This document shows positions 32,368 through 43,359 of a DNA stretch of 64,000 bases, piece by piece. The stretch covers positions 119,047 through 183,046 of the forward strand of contig CAUYUJ010019283.1 in NCBI GenBank assembly GCA_963575745.1, in the 5' to 3' direction. Under the pieces are notes generated by a model. It saw only the letters and a program-made list of their open reading frames with translations. It had not been told where the DNA came from and ran no database searches. The stretch is from Prorocentrum cordatum. Lineage: Eukaryota; Sar; Dinophyceae; Prorocentrales; Prorocentraceae. The number at the start of each line of letters is the position of its first letter. The first letter of the stretch is position 1. Both the position numbers and the translations under genes were made by a program.

Positions 32368-33300
32368 CTGGCTTCTGTGCCTCAGCAGGTCGAACAGCGG
32401 GTGGACGGACAGGTGGTCGGCGTAGATCTCGAAGTGCAGCTCGCGCCGCAGGGGCTCCGACACGTCCTCCAGCAGCTTCACGCTCTCCTCGGGGATGTGC
32501 GCCTCCTGCTCCGCGATGGCGTGCTGCGCGTTCAGGATCACGCGGCTCTGGAGGCTGCGGGATATTCCGCGCTCGTGCAGATAAGTGTTCAGCTCCTTGA
32601 ACTCTGCGGCCCTCCTGCTCGCGATGATGGACAGGCGCGTCATGTTGGTGGTGATAATGGACACGAACGCGGACGCCACCAGGAAACCGAACACGAGCGA
32701 GAAGATGGCATACACGCGCTCCTTCGGCGATCTGGGTCCGAGGTCGACGGTGCCCGCGAAATTCGTGAGGGCCCAATGCATGGCTAGCAGATAGGTCTGC
32801 TCGCTGGTTAGCTCGCCACCTTCGGCGGCATGGGAAACCCAGCCCTGGGCGCCTTCGGACCTGCCGAGCCCAGCCCACAAGCACCCCATGCCGTGGGCGA
32901 GAAACAAGATGGCCAGCAGCGTCTGGGCGCTGCTGAACACCAGCGCTGCGCGCTCTGACATGCGCATGACCAGGAAGGAAAGAAAACTTCTCACCCGCAA
33001 CAACCGCAACAACCGCATCATTCGGACCAAACGCCACCCAGTCGGCAACTTGTTTGGAAACAAGGCCTCCGTCCAGTCCGCGCCGACCATGGCCGCGTCC
33101 GGCAGCAGCCAGGAAGATGCATAGCGTTTCCAGATCGACCGAAGCCTGTACACGTCAGTGCCATTGGGCAGGGTGTAGCCTGATGTGCACGAAGCGAAGA
33201 TATCCAGAGTCCAGAACATCATAATGATCCAATGCATCGGCGACGGGCTGTAATACCGCTCGTTCAGGAACTCCAGGGGCGCCATGACCAGGTCCGCCGA
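32368..33300 (-). CDS. Voltage-gated ion channel, exon b: S1 end to C-linker
   Basis: 311 codons, phase 0 to phase 0. In exon numbering: S1 end at 1-12; S2 at 22-43 (MHWIIMMFWTLDIFASCTSG); S3 at 60-76; and an S4 voltage sensor at 90-104 with arginine at every third position (RLVRMMRLLRLLRVR). S5 is at 118-146, the pore helix at about 172-190, and S6 at 196-220 (AIFSLVFGFLVASAFVSIIT). A C-linker follows, with NAQHAIAEQEAHIP and SEPLRRELHFEIY, ending HPLFDLLRHRSQ. The filter region reads HWALTNFAGTVDLG instead of T-x-GYG/GFG, so ion selectivity cannot be assumed to be K+. The acceptor is CAAGAG|TCG and the donor CAG|GCCCGC (GC type). This arrangement, including the pore, is typical of the dinoflagellate channel family I recognise. 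Confidence 0.93.
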
Positions 33301-35655
33301 CTCTTGTGGGTCTCCACGCGTATAAAATTGTTCCCCCCCCATATTCCCCCGCCAAGGACCCCAAACCGGATTTTTGACCCCCCCCCGGCCGAGGGTGGCC
33401 CTGGACAGAACTCACCCGGGGCGGTCTGGGCTCCCTGGGCTTACTCTTGAGCTGCACGACAGCACTTGACGCCTCTCAAGAAGCCGCCAAGACGGTCCAC
33501 GAGAACCCAAAGTCGCCGAAAGATCGTTCCAAGACGCCCAAGATGAGCTCGGAACGGCTCACGAGGCCGCCAAGACACCCCAAGAAGCCTCCAAGAGGCC
33601 TCCCAAGAAGCCCCAAAGAAAATTTCCATGGGAAAACGTGAATTTTCAGCATATCCACCTTGTTAGCCTTCACGGCGTTGAAAGCCGTCCACGAAGCCCT
33701 AACGGGGCCCCTAGGACCACCCCAAGACGGCTCACGAGGCTCCCAGGAGGCCCCAAAGACAACCCAAAATAACTCCAACGTGGCCCAAGAGGCGCCCTAG
33801 ACGACCCAAGAGAACTCCAAGACTGCCCCAAGAGAGGGACCACGAACCGCGAATTCCAGCGCTCCGCCCAACGAAGCTCTCTGGAGGACCCAAGTGGCCC
33901 CCAAGCGGCCCCAAGAGGCCCCAATGAGGCACCCAAGAGGCCCCAAGGAGCCCCCAAGAGGCCCAGAAGCTCCAAAACGGCCCCCAAGACCCTTCGAAAC
34001 TGCCTCGAGCAAGCCTCGGGGATGCAGTCCTGGAGGCGAAGTAGTATACAGAGGGGTCGGCGGATGTTGCGTAATCCTATAGAATCCGCGTCCGGAAGTG
34101 ACGTGTTGTCGGAGGCAGGTCTGCGGAGGCGATAATGCAACGTATCCAATGTATCCAGTGACTGCGCAATTGCTACCTATTCTATTATGTTACATCAATG
34201 ATCTGGGTCACTGGGGCCTTTGGCGGGTCCAACAGGGCGTCAAGACGGCTCAATCCACGTCCAGAAATGACGTGTTGCCGGAGGCAGGTCGCGCAGCGGA
34301 GCGCAAGCCCTAATGCAACGTACCCTGTACATCGAATCGTTGCACACTTGCAACGCGTCCCATTTAGTACATCTAGCTACCTATTGCATTGCATTCCACG
34401 GATGCTGTAATGCAGCGTGTCCCATGTATCCAATGATTGCACTGTTGCTACATTCTGTAATGCGTGACTTTATTCTGTCGCCCCCCTTACCCTCCCCGCC
34501 CCAGGCCACACCACTTCCGCTGACAAGGTGGCCCTCCCCTTCGTGGGCCCAAAAGCGTCAAAAAACTTGGGGGAATCGATGATTTGGGCCTTCTGGGCCT
34601 CCTGGGGGCCTCAGATGGCTTCAAAACGGCTCAAGTTGGGCTCGAGACGGCCCCGAGACGGCTCAAGATGGCTCCTGGAAGGATCAACAAACCTCCCAGA
34701 CGGCCCAAGAGGGTCCTACGAGGACCCCCGAGAGCCACAATCATTGATTCCCCGTGGGTTTTTGAAAGATTTTAACGTTCTCGCCTTCTTTGACTCTCAG
34801 AGGCCATCACGTCCCAAAATCGCCCGATGACGGCCCAAGAAGCCCCCAAGAAGCCCCCAAGACGGACCAAGAGAGCCCCAAGACGTCCCACAGAGGCCTT
34901 CAAGACGGTCCACGAAGCCCCCAAGACGGCCCAAGAGGACCCCAAGGGAGCCCCAAGGCGGCCGCGAGAGTCCCTCCAGACGGCCTTCGAAGAGGCGGAA
35001 TGGCACGCGGGAGCCCCAAGACGGCCCAAGTCGCCCGCAAGATGGCCCAAGAAGGCCCCAAAAAGGCACCCAAGAGGCCCAAGAAGTCCCCGAGAGGCCT
35101 CTGAGGGGCAGCAAGGAGGTTCCCAAGAGGCCACACAACGATTGGACTGAACGTGCTCCAAATGTCTGCACGAGACCCCCGAAGGCCCGGGAAATACTCC
35201 CAAACAGCTCCTGAAGGATTCACGAGGCCTTCAGATGCTCCCAAAGAGCTCCAGCGGGATTCACGAGGCCCTCCAAAACGCCCCCAAAAGCAGCAAGAAT
35301 GCCCCAAGTTCAAGGCCCCACGACCGGCGCAGCTGACGAGTAGGGCAATTCTGCCAGCGCGGGGACTCAGGGCAACTAGAGTGGGGAAGGAGAGGGGGGC
35401 AGAACGTCTCCGCGCATGATGCATGGACCGCTCATTTTCAGCGGTGAGCCCTGGAGTAGAAGGCCTCGCATTCCCTCTGTTTCGCAACAGACACCTGCCT
35501 GGTGCACACTCCTCTCGCGCGCAGACGTTCTGGGCGTCTTCGCGCCCGGCGGGCGGTGGCGGCAGAAAGAACGCCGGAAGGCACAGAGGGAGGGGGGGGC
35601 ACGTGGTTCCTGGCAGTCTGCGGAGGTGAAGCGACGCAAGTGCGCGCTCGATTCA

Positions 35656-35961
35656 CTACGGCTTTCGGCAGGCGGGGCATGCGTGATCTTTCTGACCACG
35701 ACTGGAAGACTTAATCGTGTTTCGCAAAATCTTCTCTCCACAGTGCGCGCACATCAACGCCGCCGTCTGACCGCGGCAGGGCTCGCAGGTCCAACGTGGA
35801 AGCCTCCAAGCCACATACTTGTCGAACCGAGGCCGGGGTGTCGCGCGACAGCTCGAGCATGGTTGGAACCTGCAAGAGTCGCACCAAAAGTCGTAACCAT
35901 TCTTCAGACGCTCCTTTTGATCCGTGCAGTCTGTGCAAACCAGGTTCTTCATGCCGCGAGC
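35656..35961 (-). CDS. Cys-rich zinc-ribbon-like exon nested in channel intron
   Basis: 102 codons including a TAG at 35658-35656, after an acceptor TTGAG|GCT. Reads EARGMKNLVCTDCTDQKERL, then FWCDSCRFQPCSSCRATPRP, YVAWRLPRWTCEPCRGQ, CAHCGEKI and CPACRKP. Six CxxC-type pairs with W-x-C-x-x-C and CSSC-x-x-x-PRP spacing match tandem ribbon domains that recur in dinoflagellate transcripts, often with mobile-element genes. The metal-binding role is inferred from cysteine spacing. It is on the channel's strand but cannot belong to it, because exons a and b join inside S1. So it is a nested gene fragment or inserted element, and its upstream exons are not identified. Confidence 0.6.
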   Translation of the reverse strand, partial: ARGMKNLVCTDCTDQKERLKNGYDFWCDSCRFQPCSSCRATPRPRFDKYVAWRLPRWTCEPCRGQTAALMCAHCGEKILRNTIKSSSRGQKDHACPACRKP

Positions 35962-36839
35962 CTCAAGGCGGCCGCGAGGCACCGCCAAGAGATCTTCCGA
36001 AGGGGCCAACCGACGTAGGAACGACCGAAGACAGCAAAAGAGGCCCCCCAAAGCACCACGGAGACCCCGAAGACGCCCGAAGAATCCCCCAAGACATAGG
36101 ATCCAAGAGTCGGCGGTGGACAAACCTCCCTTTAGTAAACCTCCCCTTAATGAAAACGGCCTGGGACCGAAAACGACTGGCCTGGACCCGCAAAAATGAC
36201 AGCCGCGACGCCCTCTCGCGAAGCGAAAGCGGCCAATCCCTTAATCGACGTGTCAGGGTAGGAGGTCTGTCCACCCCCGAAAGAGGGTGCCAACAGGCCC
36301 TACCGCGGCCAGACTGTACGTGCTCCGGACGTGCACCCCGTGCAGCGAGAGGAACCCACGTCCGGAAGTGACGTGCTGAGCGGCAGCGTTTTTCGCGGAG
36401 GCGATCATGCAACGTACCCAGCGTATCCACTTGTTGCATAATTTCTACATGTTGTGTCGTGTTACCTTGTTATGTCTCCCATCTACCCCGCCCCTTACGG
36501 GTCACGCCACATCCGTCGACCCAAAAGTGGTGGACCCCTCCTGGGCCTGAAAACCTACAAGAACCTATGGGAAATCGATGATTCGGGACTTTTGGTCCTC
36601 TTAAGGGCCCAAGAGAGGCTCAAGACGGCTCACGATGGCCTCTGCGCGGGCCAAGATGGCCCCAAGACTGCCCAAGATGGCCCCACGAGAACCCAAAAAA
36701 CCCCGAGGACGGCCCAAGAGGGCCCGAAGAGCGCACACACTTGCGCCTCCAGAAACCAAAATCATGGACTTTCCTATTATCCACTTGCACAGGGTGTCTA
36801 GAGCTCCGACTACTTATTTAAGAGCGGCACACCCCTCAT

Positions 36840-37830
36840 CACCTACACATTCCACCAGCCAGCGCGACCGTCCATCCCCCCCGCATCCACCCACCCACCA
36901 GCACCGACCAGCCAGTGCGCCCCTCCGCCCCGACCCCTTTATTTCGGCGCGGCACACCGCTCCGCCCCGACCCCCACCAGCACCCACCAGCCAGTGCGCC
37001 CCTCCGTCCCGACCCCTTCATTTCGGCACGGCACACCCCTCCGCCCCGACCCCTTTATTTCGGCACGGCACACCCCCTCCACCCCCCCCCCACCCACCAG
37101 CCAGCGCGCCCCTCCGCCCCGACTCCTTTATTTCGGCACGGCACACCCCTCCGCCCCGACCCCTTTATTTCGGCACGGCACACCCGTACGCCCCCCCCCC
37201 CACCCACCAGTGCGTCCCTCCGCCCCGACCCTTTATGTCGGCACGGCACACCCCTCCGCCCCGACCCTTATTTCGGCACGGCACACCCCCTCCGCCTCCA
37301 CCCGCCCACCAGCCAGCGCGCCCCCTCTCTGCCCCGACCCCTTCATTTCGGCACGGCCCCCTCCGCCCCGACCTTTATTTCGGCACGGCACACCCCTGCG
37401 CACCCCCCCCCGCCCACCCCCCCACGCCACCCACCGGCCAGTGCGCCCCTCCGCTCCGACCCTTTTATTTCGGCACGGCACGCCCGTCCGCACCGACCCC
37501 TTTATTTCGGCACGGCGCACACCCCCTCCGCCCACCCCCCCCGCCCACCCACCAGCCAGCGCGCCCCTCCGCCCCGACCCCTTCACCCAATGCGCCCCTC
37601 CGCCCCGACCCTTTTGTTTCGGCGCGGCACACCCCTCCGCCCCGACCCTTTTATTTCGGCACGGCACACCCCCTCCGCCTCCCCCTCACCCACCAGCCAG
37701 CGCGCCCCTCCGCCCCGACCCCATTGCGGCACGGCACACCCCTCCGCCCCGACCCCTTTATATCGGCACGGCACGCACCCTTACGCCCCCCCACCTCCCC
37801 ACCAACCAGCCAGTGCGTCCCTCCGCCCCG
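36840..37830. repeat. Tandem repeat around CGCCCCTCCGCCCCGACCCC-TTTATTTCGGCACGGCACA
   Basis: About 20 units of 38-45 bp, interspersed with CACCCACCAGCCAGCGCG spacers. Pro/Ala/Arg-rich frames on both strands are artefacts. Confidence 0.92.
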
Positions 37831-37849
37831 ACGCTTTTCTTTCAGCGCG

Positions 37850-38260
37850 TCTCACCCCGGCGCCAGAGTGGGACCCCCGCGCCGTGGCTCTCTGCCCCGA
37901 GCCCCCCCGCGTCCCCAGCGCCCCAGCGGGGGGCCGGCCCACTGCCCCTTCCGCCACTAACGCTTCTTTCCGCGTCGCGCCGCACACCACCTCCCCCACC
38001 TCCCTCCCCGCGTCCCCAGCGCCCCAGTGGGGGCTCCGCCCCGTGCCCCCTCCGCCCCGATGATTTTATTCCGCGTCGCGACGCGCGCCGCCTGCTCCCC
38101 TCCCCCCCTCTCCCCAGCGCCCCAGTTGGATTCCCGCCCCGTGGCCCTCTGCCCCAAGCCCCGCCCAGTGCCCCAGTGGGACCTCCGCCCCGTGCCCCCT
38201 CCGCTCCGAGCGCTTTATTCAGCGTCGCGACGCACGCCGCCTCCCCCCCCCTCCCCACCT
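37850..38260. repeat. Second C-rich array (CCCAGCGCCCCAGTGGGG units)
   Basis: Irregular units of about 70-90 bp with CCCAGTGGG, CCGCCCCGTGCCCCCTCCGC and a TTTATTCCGCGTCGCGACGC block. Confidence 0.8.
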
Positions 38261-38304
38261 GGGACTTGGGCCCCGTTGCTGGGCCCAGAGGGCGATGCCT
38301 TGCC

Positions 38305-38392
38305 CCCTCTTCCTCCCTCCTCCTCCTCCGCCTCCTCCTCCTCCTCCCCCTCCTCCTCCTCCTCCTCCTCCTCCTCCTCCCCCTTCCTTTTG
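38305..38392. repeat. (CCT)n microsatellite
   Basis: Imperfect CCT repeat that ends the C-rich arrays. Confidence 0.9.
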
Positions 38393-38839
38393 TGCCCGAG
38401 CCATGGCACACGTGCCACTTGTTTGTTTGACGATTTTAGCGTTCTCGCCTTTCTCGAGTCTCAAAGGCCCATGACGGCCCAAGAGGCCCCCCCAATCGCC
38501 CCAAGACGGCCCAATAAGCCCCCAAGAAGGCCCCAATACGGCCCAAGAGGGCCCCAATCGGCCCAAACAGGCCCCCAATACGGTCCAAGAGGCCGCAAAG
38601 ACGGCCCAAGAGGACCCCAGGAGAGCCGCAGGGCGACCGCGAGAGAGCCCCAAAAGCAGCTTCGAAAGGGGTGAAACGGCGCATGAGCGCCCCAGGACGG
38701 CCCAAGACACCCCCAAGAGGCTCCAAGAGGCCCCCCAAAAGCCCCTAAGGGGCCCAAGAAGCCCCTAAGAGGCCCCCAAGAAATCCCCAAGAAGCCTCCA
38801 AGAGGCCTCAAAGAAGCCCCCCAAAGGCCACACAACGAC

Positions 38840-38965
38840 TGGAGTGTAATGTTAATATTTCCGCCTGGGCGACCTGCTGCGCAGCGCCAGCCAAGTGGAA
38901 ATTGGTCACGGCGGCGCCCGTGATTAGAGCCGGCGCTGGAAGGGAATATGGTGAGCGAGTATGAC
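38840..38965. repeat. Dispersed segment GTAATGTTNATATYTCCGCC, copy 1
   Basis: A segment running from GTAATGTTAATATTTCCGCC to about GGAGGGGGGAGA, almost identical to 40,158-40,300 (GCGACCTG-GGCGCAGCGCC, GATTAGAGCCGGCGCTGGAA). Confidence 0.85.
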
Positions 38966-40157
38966 AAAGCAGGGAGGGGGGAGATGCCCCAAAGAAGCCC
39001 CCAAGATGCCCAAAGAAACTCCCAAGAGGCTACCAGGATGCCCCCAAGAGGCCCCGCGACGACCGTTCAGCGCAAGAGCGCCCCAAGACGGTTCCAAACC
39101 TATGTAAAATCAATGGTTTCGGCTTCTTGGGCCTCTTGGGGGGCCACGAGGGCGTCAGGACGGCTCAAGATGGCCTGTGCGGGCCAAGACGGCTCCAAAA
39201 TGGCCCAAAATGGCCCCAAGGGGGCCAAAAAGGCCTCAACAAGGCCCAAGACGGCCCCGAGAGGACCCCCCAAAGCGCCTCCAGAAACCCAGATCTTTGA
39301 TTCCCCTATGGTGTTTGAAAATTTCAAGGTTCCCGCTCATTTCGACTCTCACAGGTCCAGGACGGAAACAGCCTCCGAAGTGGCCCCCAGACGGCCCAAG
39401 AAGCCCTCAAGAGACTCCAAAACGGCCAAAGAGGGCCCCCAGACAGCCCAAAGAGGCCGCCGAGATGCCCCAAGAGGCCCCCAAGACGGCCCAAGAGTAC
39501 CCCAAACAACGCAAGAACGCCCCCAAGAGGCCTCCCACCCAGACGCCCCCGCGAGGTCCCAAGAGGCCCCGATGAGGCCTCCAAGGGGCCCCCAAGAAAT
39601 TCCCAGAGGCCCGACAACGACTGGACTGTACGTGCTCCAGATGTGCACCCCGCGAAGCAAGAGGAATCCACGTCTGGAAATGACGTGCTGAGCGGCAGCA
39701 TTTTCTGCGGAGGCGGTAATGCAACGTGCCCAATGTAGCCAATTCTTGCATAATTGCTACATGTTGTATTGTGCTACATTATTATGTCTCCCCACCTGGC
39801 CACCCAAATCGCCCCAAGACGGCCCAAGAAACCCCCAAGAAGGCTCCAAGACGGCCCAAGAGGGCCCCCAAACGGCCCAAATAGGTTCCCAATGCGGTCC
39901 AAAAGGCCTCAAAGACGGCCCAAGAGGACCCCAAGAGAGCCCTGGGGCGACCGCGAGATGCCCCAAAGACGGCCTCCGAAGGGGCGAAACGGCGCGTAAG
40001 CGCCCCAGAGCGGCCCAAGACGCCCCCAAGAGGCTCCAAGAGGCCCCCCAGAGGCCCCCAAGGGGCTCCAAGAAGCCCCCAAGAGGCCTCCAAGAAATCC
40101 CCAAGAAGCATCTAAGAGGCCTCGAAGAAGCCCCCCACAGGCCGCACAACGACTGGA

Positions 40158-40300
40158 GTGTAATGTTCATATCTCCGCCTGGGCGACCTGCGGCGCAGCG
40201 CCAGCCAGGTGGAAGCTGGTCACGGCAGCGCCCATGATTAGAGCCGGCGCTGGAAGGGCATATGGGGAAGGATTATGGAAAAGGCAGGAGGGGGGAGAGG
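40158..40300. repeat. Dispersed segment, copy 2
   Basis: Second copy of the 38.84-38.96-kb segment, same orientation, about 1.3 kb away; part of a larger duplication that includes the flanking GGCCC units. Confidence 0.85.
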
Positions 40301-41091
40301 CCCCAAAAAAGTCACCAATGTATCCAATGACTGGGCAATTGCTGCGTAGGTATTGTATTGTGTTGAAATGTTATGTCTCCCCCCCCGAGGCCACGCCACT
40401 TCCACGGACCCAAGGTGGCCCCTCCTCTCCTGGTCCTAAAAACCTACCAAAACCTATAGAAAATCAATGAGTTGGACCTGTAGGTCCTCTTGGGGGCCGA
40501 ACAGGGCCTCAAGACGGCTCGAGATGGTCCCAGGACAGCCCAAGACGGCCCACGATGGCCCCAAGAGGGCCTACAAAGACCCAAAGATGCCCCAAGAGGG
40601 CCCCCAGAGGACCCCCAAGAGCACCTCCAGAAGCTAAAGTCAATTGATTTTCCGATGGTTTTTTGAAGATTTCAGCGTTCCCGCTTATTTCGACTCTCAG
40701 AGGTCCAGGACGGCCGAAACAGCCTCCGAACTGGCCTCCAGACGGCCCAAGAAGCCCTCAAGAGGGCCCCAAAACTGCCCCAGAGGGCTCCCAAGCAGCC
40801 CAAAGAGGCCGCCGAGATGCCCGAAGAGGCCCCCAAGACGGCCCAAGAGTACCCCAAGACAGTCTCCGAAGGGACCAGACAACGCAAGAGCGCCCCCAAG
40901 ACGCCCACACGGGGCTCCGAGAGGCCCCCAAGAGGCCTCCCACAGGCCCCCAAGAGGCCTCCCAGACGCCCCCGCGAGGACCCAAGAGGCCCCGAGGAGG
41001 CCTCCAAGGGGCCCCCAAGAAGTTCCCAGAGGCCCGACAACGACTGGACTGTACGTGCTCCGGACGTGCACCCCGCGAAGCGAGAGGAATC

Positions 41092-41610
41092 GTAGAGGAT
41101 GCAGAGCACCGACAGGGCGTCCCAAATCAGCCGTCTTTTACAGTTCGGCGACATAAGCCACCACCGCAGCTTCTTCCACGGTGATCTCTCCGCGGTCTCG
41201 GCGTCAGGAGACTTCGACTCTGCCTCGGAGGATGCTGTGTTCTCCGACTGGCTCCCACTTGTCGCGTGGCGACTGCGCTTGAATGTGCCCTGCTTCGACA
41301 CCGCGTCCATCGCCTTCTGCCAGACTTCCAGCACAACGAACTCGCCATCGAGATTCTCCGACGACACGTGCTGCATCCTCGGACCCTCGGCGGACTTCCT
41401 CCGCTTGGTGCCCAGCACGCTCGCCTCACTCATCGCGCTGCTCGTGGTGAGCGTGCGATGGTTGTGCCTGCCACACACGCCCCCGCGGCCGCTGCGCACG
41501 CGGCGCGGCGAATCGCCCCCGGCCTCGCGGTCCTCGGGGTCGAGGTTCGCGGGCCTGACGCGCGACGTCCGCGTCAATCCCGCCAGCGACCTGCCGTTCC
41601 CGGGCTGCTC
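41092..41610 (-). CDS. Voltage-gated ion channel, exon a: N-terminus and start of S1
   Basis: Frame open from just after a TGA at 41616-41614; the proposed acceptor is GAGAG|GAG and the donor TAC|GATTCC (GA type). The first ATG (41433) begins MSEASVLGTKRRKSAEGP; an upstream start by splicing is possible. A charged, Ser-rich cytoplasmic part (SGSQSENTASSEAESKSPDA) leads to WKKLRWWLMSPNCKRRLIWD and the start of S1, ALSVLCILY. Joining to exon b gives ILY|SADLVMAPLEF in phase 0, which completes S1. The HPN/SPN-KRRLIWD motif before S1 is a usual feature of this channel family. From the ATG, exon a adds 114 residues. An inverted-repeat element abuts the acceptor and a dispersed repeat begins exactly at the donor. 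Confidence 0.8.
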
Positions 41611-41618
41611 CTCTCAGA

Positions 41619-41963
41619 GGCGACGATAGGGGCGAATAGCCCAAGGAAGAGCAAGACATGTATTCGGGTGCGCCGATGATCCATGTCTTCGAAACGGCTC
41701 CTGGGTGAATGCGTGTAATGTCCGCCCCTGGGCTATTCGCCCTTATCTCGGGAGCGGCCAAGAGGGGGGTGTCCAAGAGGGGGGGGTGCAAATCATGACC
41801 GGCGGCATGTGCGCGGCCCAGCGGGGGGGCCAGGCACGTAATGAAATAAGAAGAGGCGCCATGAAACCTGGGGAAATATCATGGCCCCCGCCATGATATC
41901 CAGCCCCCCCTAGTCATCACACCCCTCTTTGCCGCCCCCGAGCTATTCGCCCTTATCGTCGCC
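41619..41963. mobile_element. Inverted-repeat element adjoining exon a acceptor
   Basis: Termini GGCGACGATAGGGGCGAATA and its reverse complement (TATTCGCCCTTATCGTCGCC) lie 345 bp apart. A third partial terminus (GGGCTATTCGCCCTTATCTC) is internal at 41,726. The left end is only 8 bp from the first base of exon a. Confidence 0.75.
41803..41938. repeat. Dispersed repeat GAAATAAG-RAGAGGCGCCA, copy 1
   Basis: Shares TGCGCGGCCCAG, ATGAAATAAGAAGAGGCGCC, GGGGAAATATCATGGCCC, GCCATGATATC and CTCTTTGCCGCC in order with 58,424-58,566, same orientation. Lies inside the 41.62-41.96-kb element. Confidence 0.85.
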
Positions 41964-42039
41964 GCCGATCCTCGCGCGGGCGCCCGGGGCGCTCCGGCGT
42001 GCCGCACTTCTGGGGCGAGTCGGACCTGAGCCCCTCCCC

Positions 42040-42610
42040 CTCCCCCTCCCCCTCCTCCTCCTCCTCCTCCTCCTCCTCCTCCTCCTCCTCCTCCTCCTCC
42101 TCCCTCCTCCTCCTCCTCCCCCTCCCCCTCCCCCTCCCCCTCCCCCTCCTCGGACCTGAGGCACGCGCCCAGAGACTCGAAGGTCTTGGTCTGGAGAGGC
42201 GCCGAGGAGACTCCGTCGCTCGGGGCCCGCAGGGCAGCCTGCGGGGGGGGAGGAGGAGGAGGAGAGGAGGAGGAGGAGGAGGAGGAAGGAGGGAGGAGGA
42301 GGAGAAGGAGGAGGAGAGGGGGAGGAGGAGGAGGAGGAGGAGGAGGCGGAGGAGGAGGAGGAGGAGGAAGAGGAGGGGGGGGGGGGGAGGAGGGGGAGGA
42401 GGAGGAGGAGAGGGAGGAGGAGGAGGAGGGAGGAGGAGGGAGGGGAGGAGGAGGAGGAGGGAGGAGGAGGGAGGAGGAGGAGGGAGGAGGAGGAGGAGGA
42501 GGAGGAGGAGGAGGAGGAGGAGGGAGGAGGAGGAGGAGGAGGAGAGGAGGAGGAGGAGGAGGAGGAGGAGGAGGAGGAGAGGAGGAGGAGGAGGAGGGAG
42601 GAGGAGGGGA
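42040..42610. repeat. (CCT)n then (GGA)n inverted microsatellites
   Basis: CCT/CCCCT tract at 42,040-42,150 and GGA/GAG tract at 42,240-42,610, in opposite orientation, so the two could pair. Confidence 0.95.
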
Positions 42611-42747
42611 GACCAAAAGGCACCAGCACCGCCACCGCCCTTTTCGACCTTTCCTGAGGGGGGGCGCTTGCCAGAATCTCGAAGGGAGTCCAGCGGTGGC
42701 GACGAGGGCCTCCCAGGAGGCCCAAAACGGGGAAAACGAGGCAAGGG

Positions 42748-42907
42748 TTAGGTCGGGCATGTCTTTATACAGGCGGATTTTTGACGACATTTTTTAAAGT
42801 ACATCCCATGCTCACAAATTATCATAGATAGTCAAAACAACTCGTCCCCATACTATTCTTTCACTATTTTTGAATATTCCTCCTGCAGAGGGACAGGCCC
42901 GACTTGG
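42748..42907. mobile_element. MITE-like element, family A copy 6
   Basis: Termini TTAGGTCGGGC and GCCCGACTTGG; core AGTCAAAACAACTCGTCCCC. Flanking 8-mers GGCAAGGG and GGGCAGCG are only partly alike. Family B copy 2 follows within 40 bp. Confidence 0.85.
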
Positions 42908-42945
42908 GGGCAGCGGGGTCGGTACCTTTTCCTCCTCGGAGCGAC

Positions 42946-43112
42946 TGGGGGATCGACTACAGAATTGATCTACCCCAAAATTGACTTTCACGTCGACTCT
43001 TCCACAAAAGTACGTCAACCATTCGCAGATCTGCGAACGCTCTACGAATTGCAAGTGGATCCGACAAGAGAAACCAGCGCTGGGGCAAATCGAGTCTGTA
43101 GTCGATCCCATC
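42946..43112. mobile_element. Inverted-repeat element, family B copy 2
   Basis: Starts GGGGGATCGACTACAGAATT and ends with the mirror GTCTGTAGTCGATCCC; internal CCCCAAAATTGACTT matches copy 1 at 0.53 kb. Confidence 0.8.
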
Positions 43113-43119
43113 CTCTAGA

Positions 43120-43345
43120 GGCCTCCTTGATGGGGTCGGAGTAGATGTGGTCGGAGGATCGCGCCGCATCGCCGATGCATCGGTGATGCATCGGCGATGC
43201 ATTGGCGATGCACTGGCCACGTCGGCAGTGCATCGGCGACGTCGGCGTGGAGAACATCAAACTCCGCATCGAGCCGCATCGGCGATGCATCGGCGATGCG
43301 GCGCGATCCTCCGGCCCCACCTACTCCGACCCCATCTAGGAGGCC
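43120..43345. mobile_element. Foldback element with CATCGGCGATG loop repeats
   Basis: Left arm GGCCTCCTTGATGGGGTCGG, right arm ending CCGACCCCATCTAGGAGGCC; the pairing extends about 60 bp with GGAGGATCGCGCCGCATC in both arms. The loop is an array of CATCGGCGATG units. It ends 15 bp from a probable exon. Confidence 0.88.
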
Positions 43346-43359
43346 TGGATCCTCGGAGC

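Larger units (their letters stand above)
33430..41090. repeat. Intron a-b filled by the dispersed 'AAGACGGCCCAAGAGGCCCC' family
   Basis: Most of 33.43-34.03, 34.58-35.30, 38.45-38.84, 38.98-39.62, 39.79-40.15 and 40.47-41.04 kb consists of short imperfect units (CCCAAGACGGCCCAAGAGG). Interleaved is a conserved non-tandem segment, with GACTGTACGTGCTCCGGACG, AAATGACGTGCTGAGCGGCA and AATGCAACGTRYCCA. It is present, whole or in part, near 34.05, 34.25, 36.33, 39.62 and 41.04 kb. All units run in the same direction. Frames are open because units lack stops; none is taken as coding. Confidence 0.88.

Noticed and set aside
36635-38430. Long Pro/Ala/His-rich open frames on plus (up to 478 codons)
   Set aside because: They follow a C-rich tandem repeat and are open in three frames at once; no domain and no frame preference.
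40672-41090. Extension of exon a beyond TAC|GATTCC
   Set aside because: The frame stays open, but residues turn into the Gly/Leu/Ser-rich translation of the dispersed GGCCC repeat and would destroy S1.
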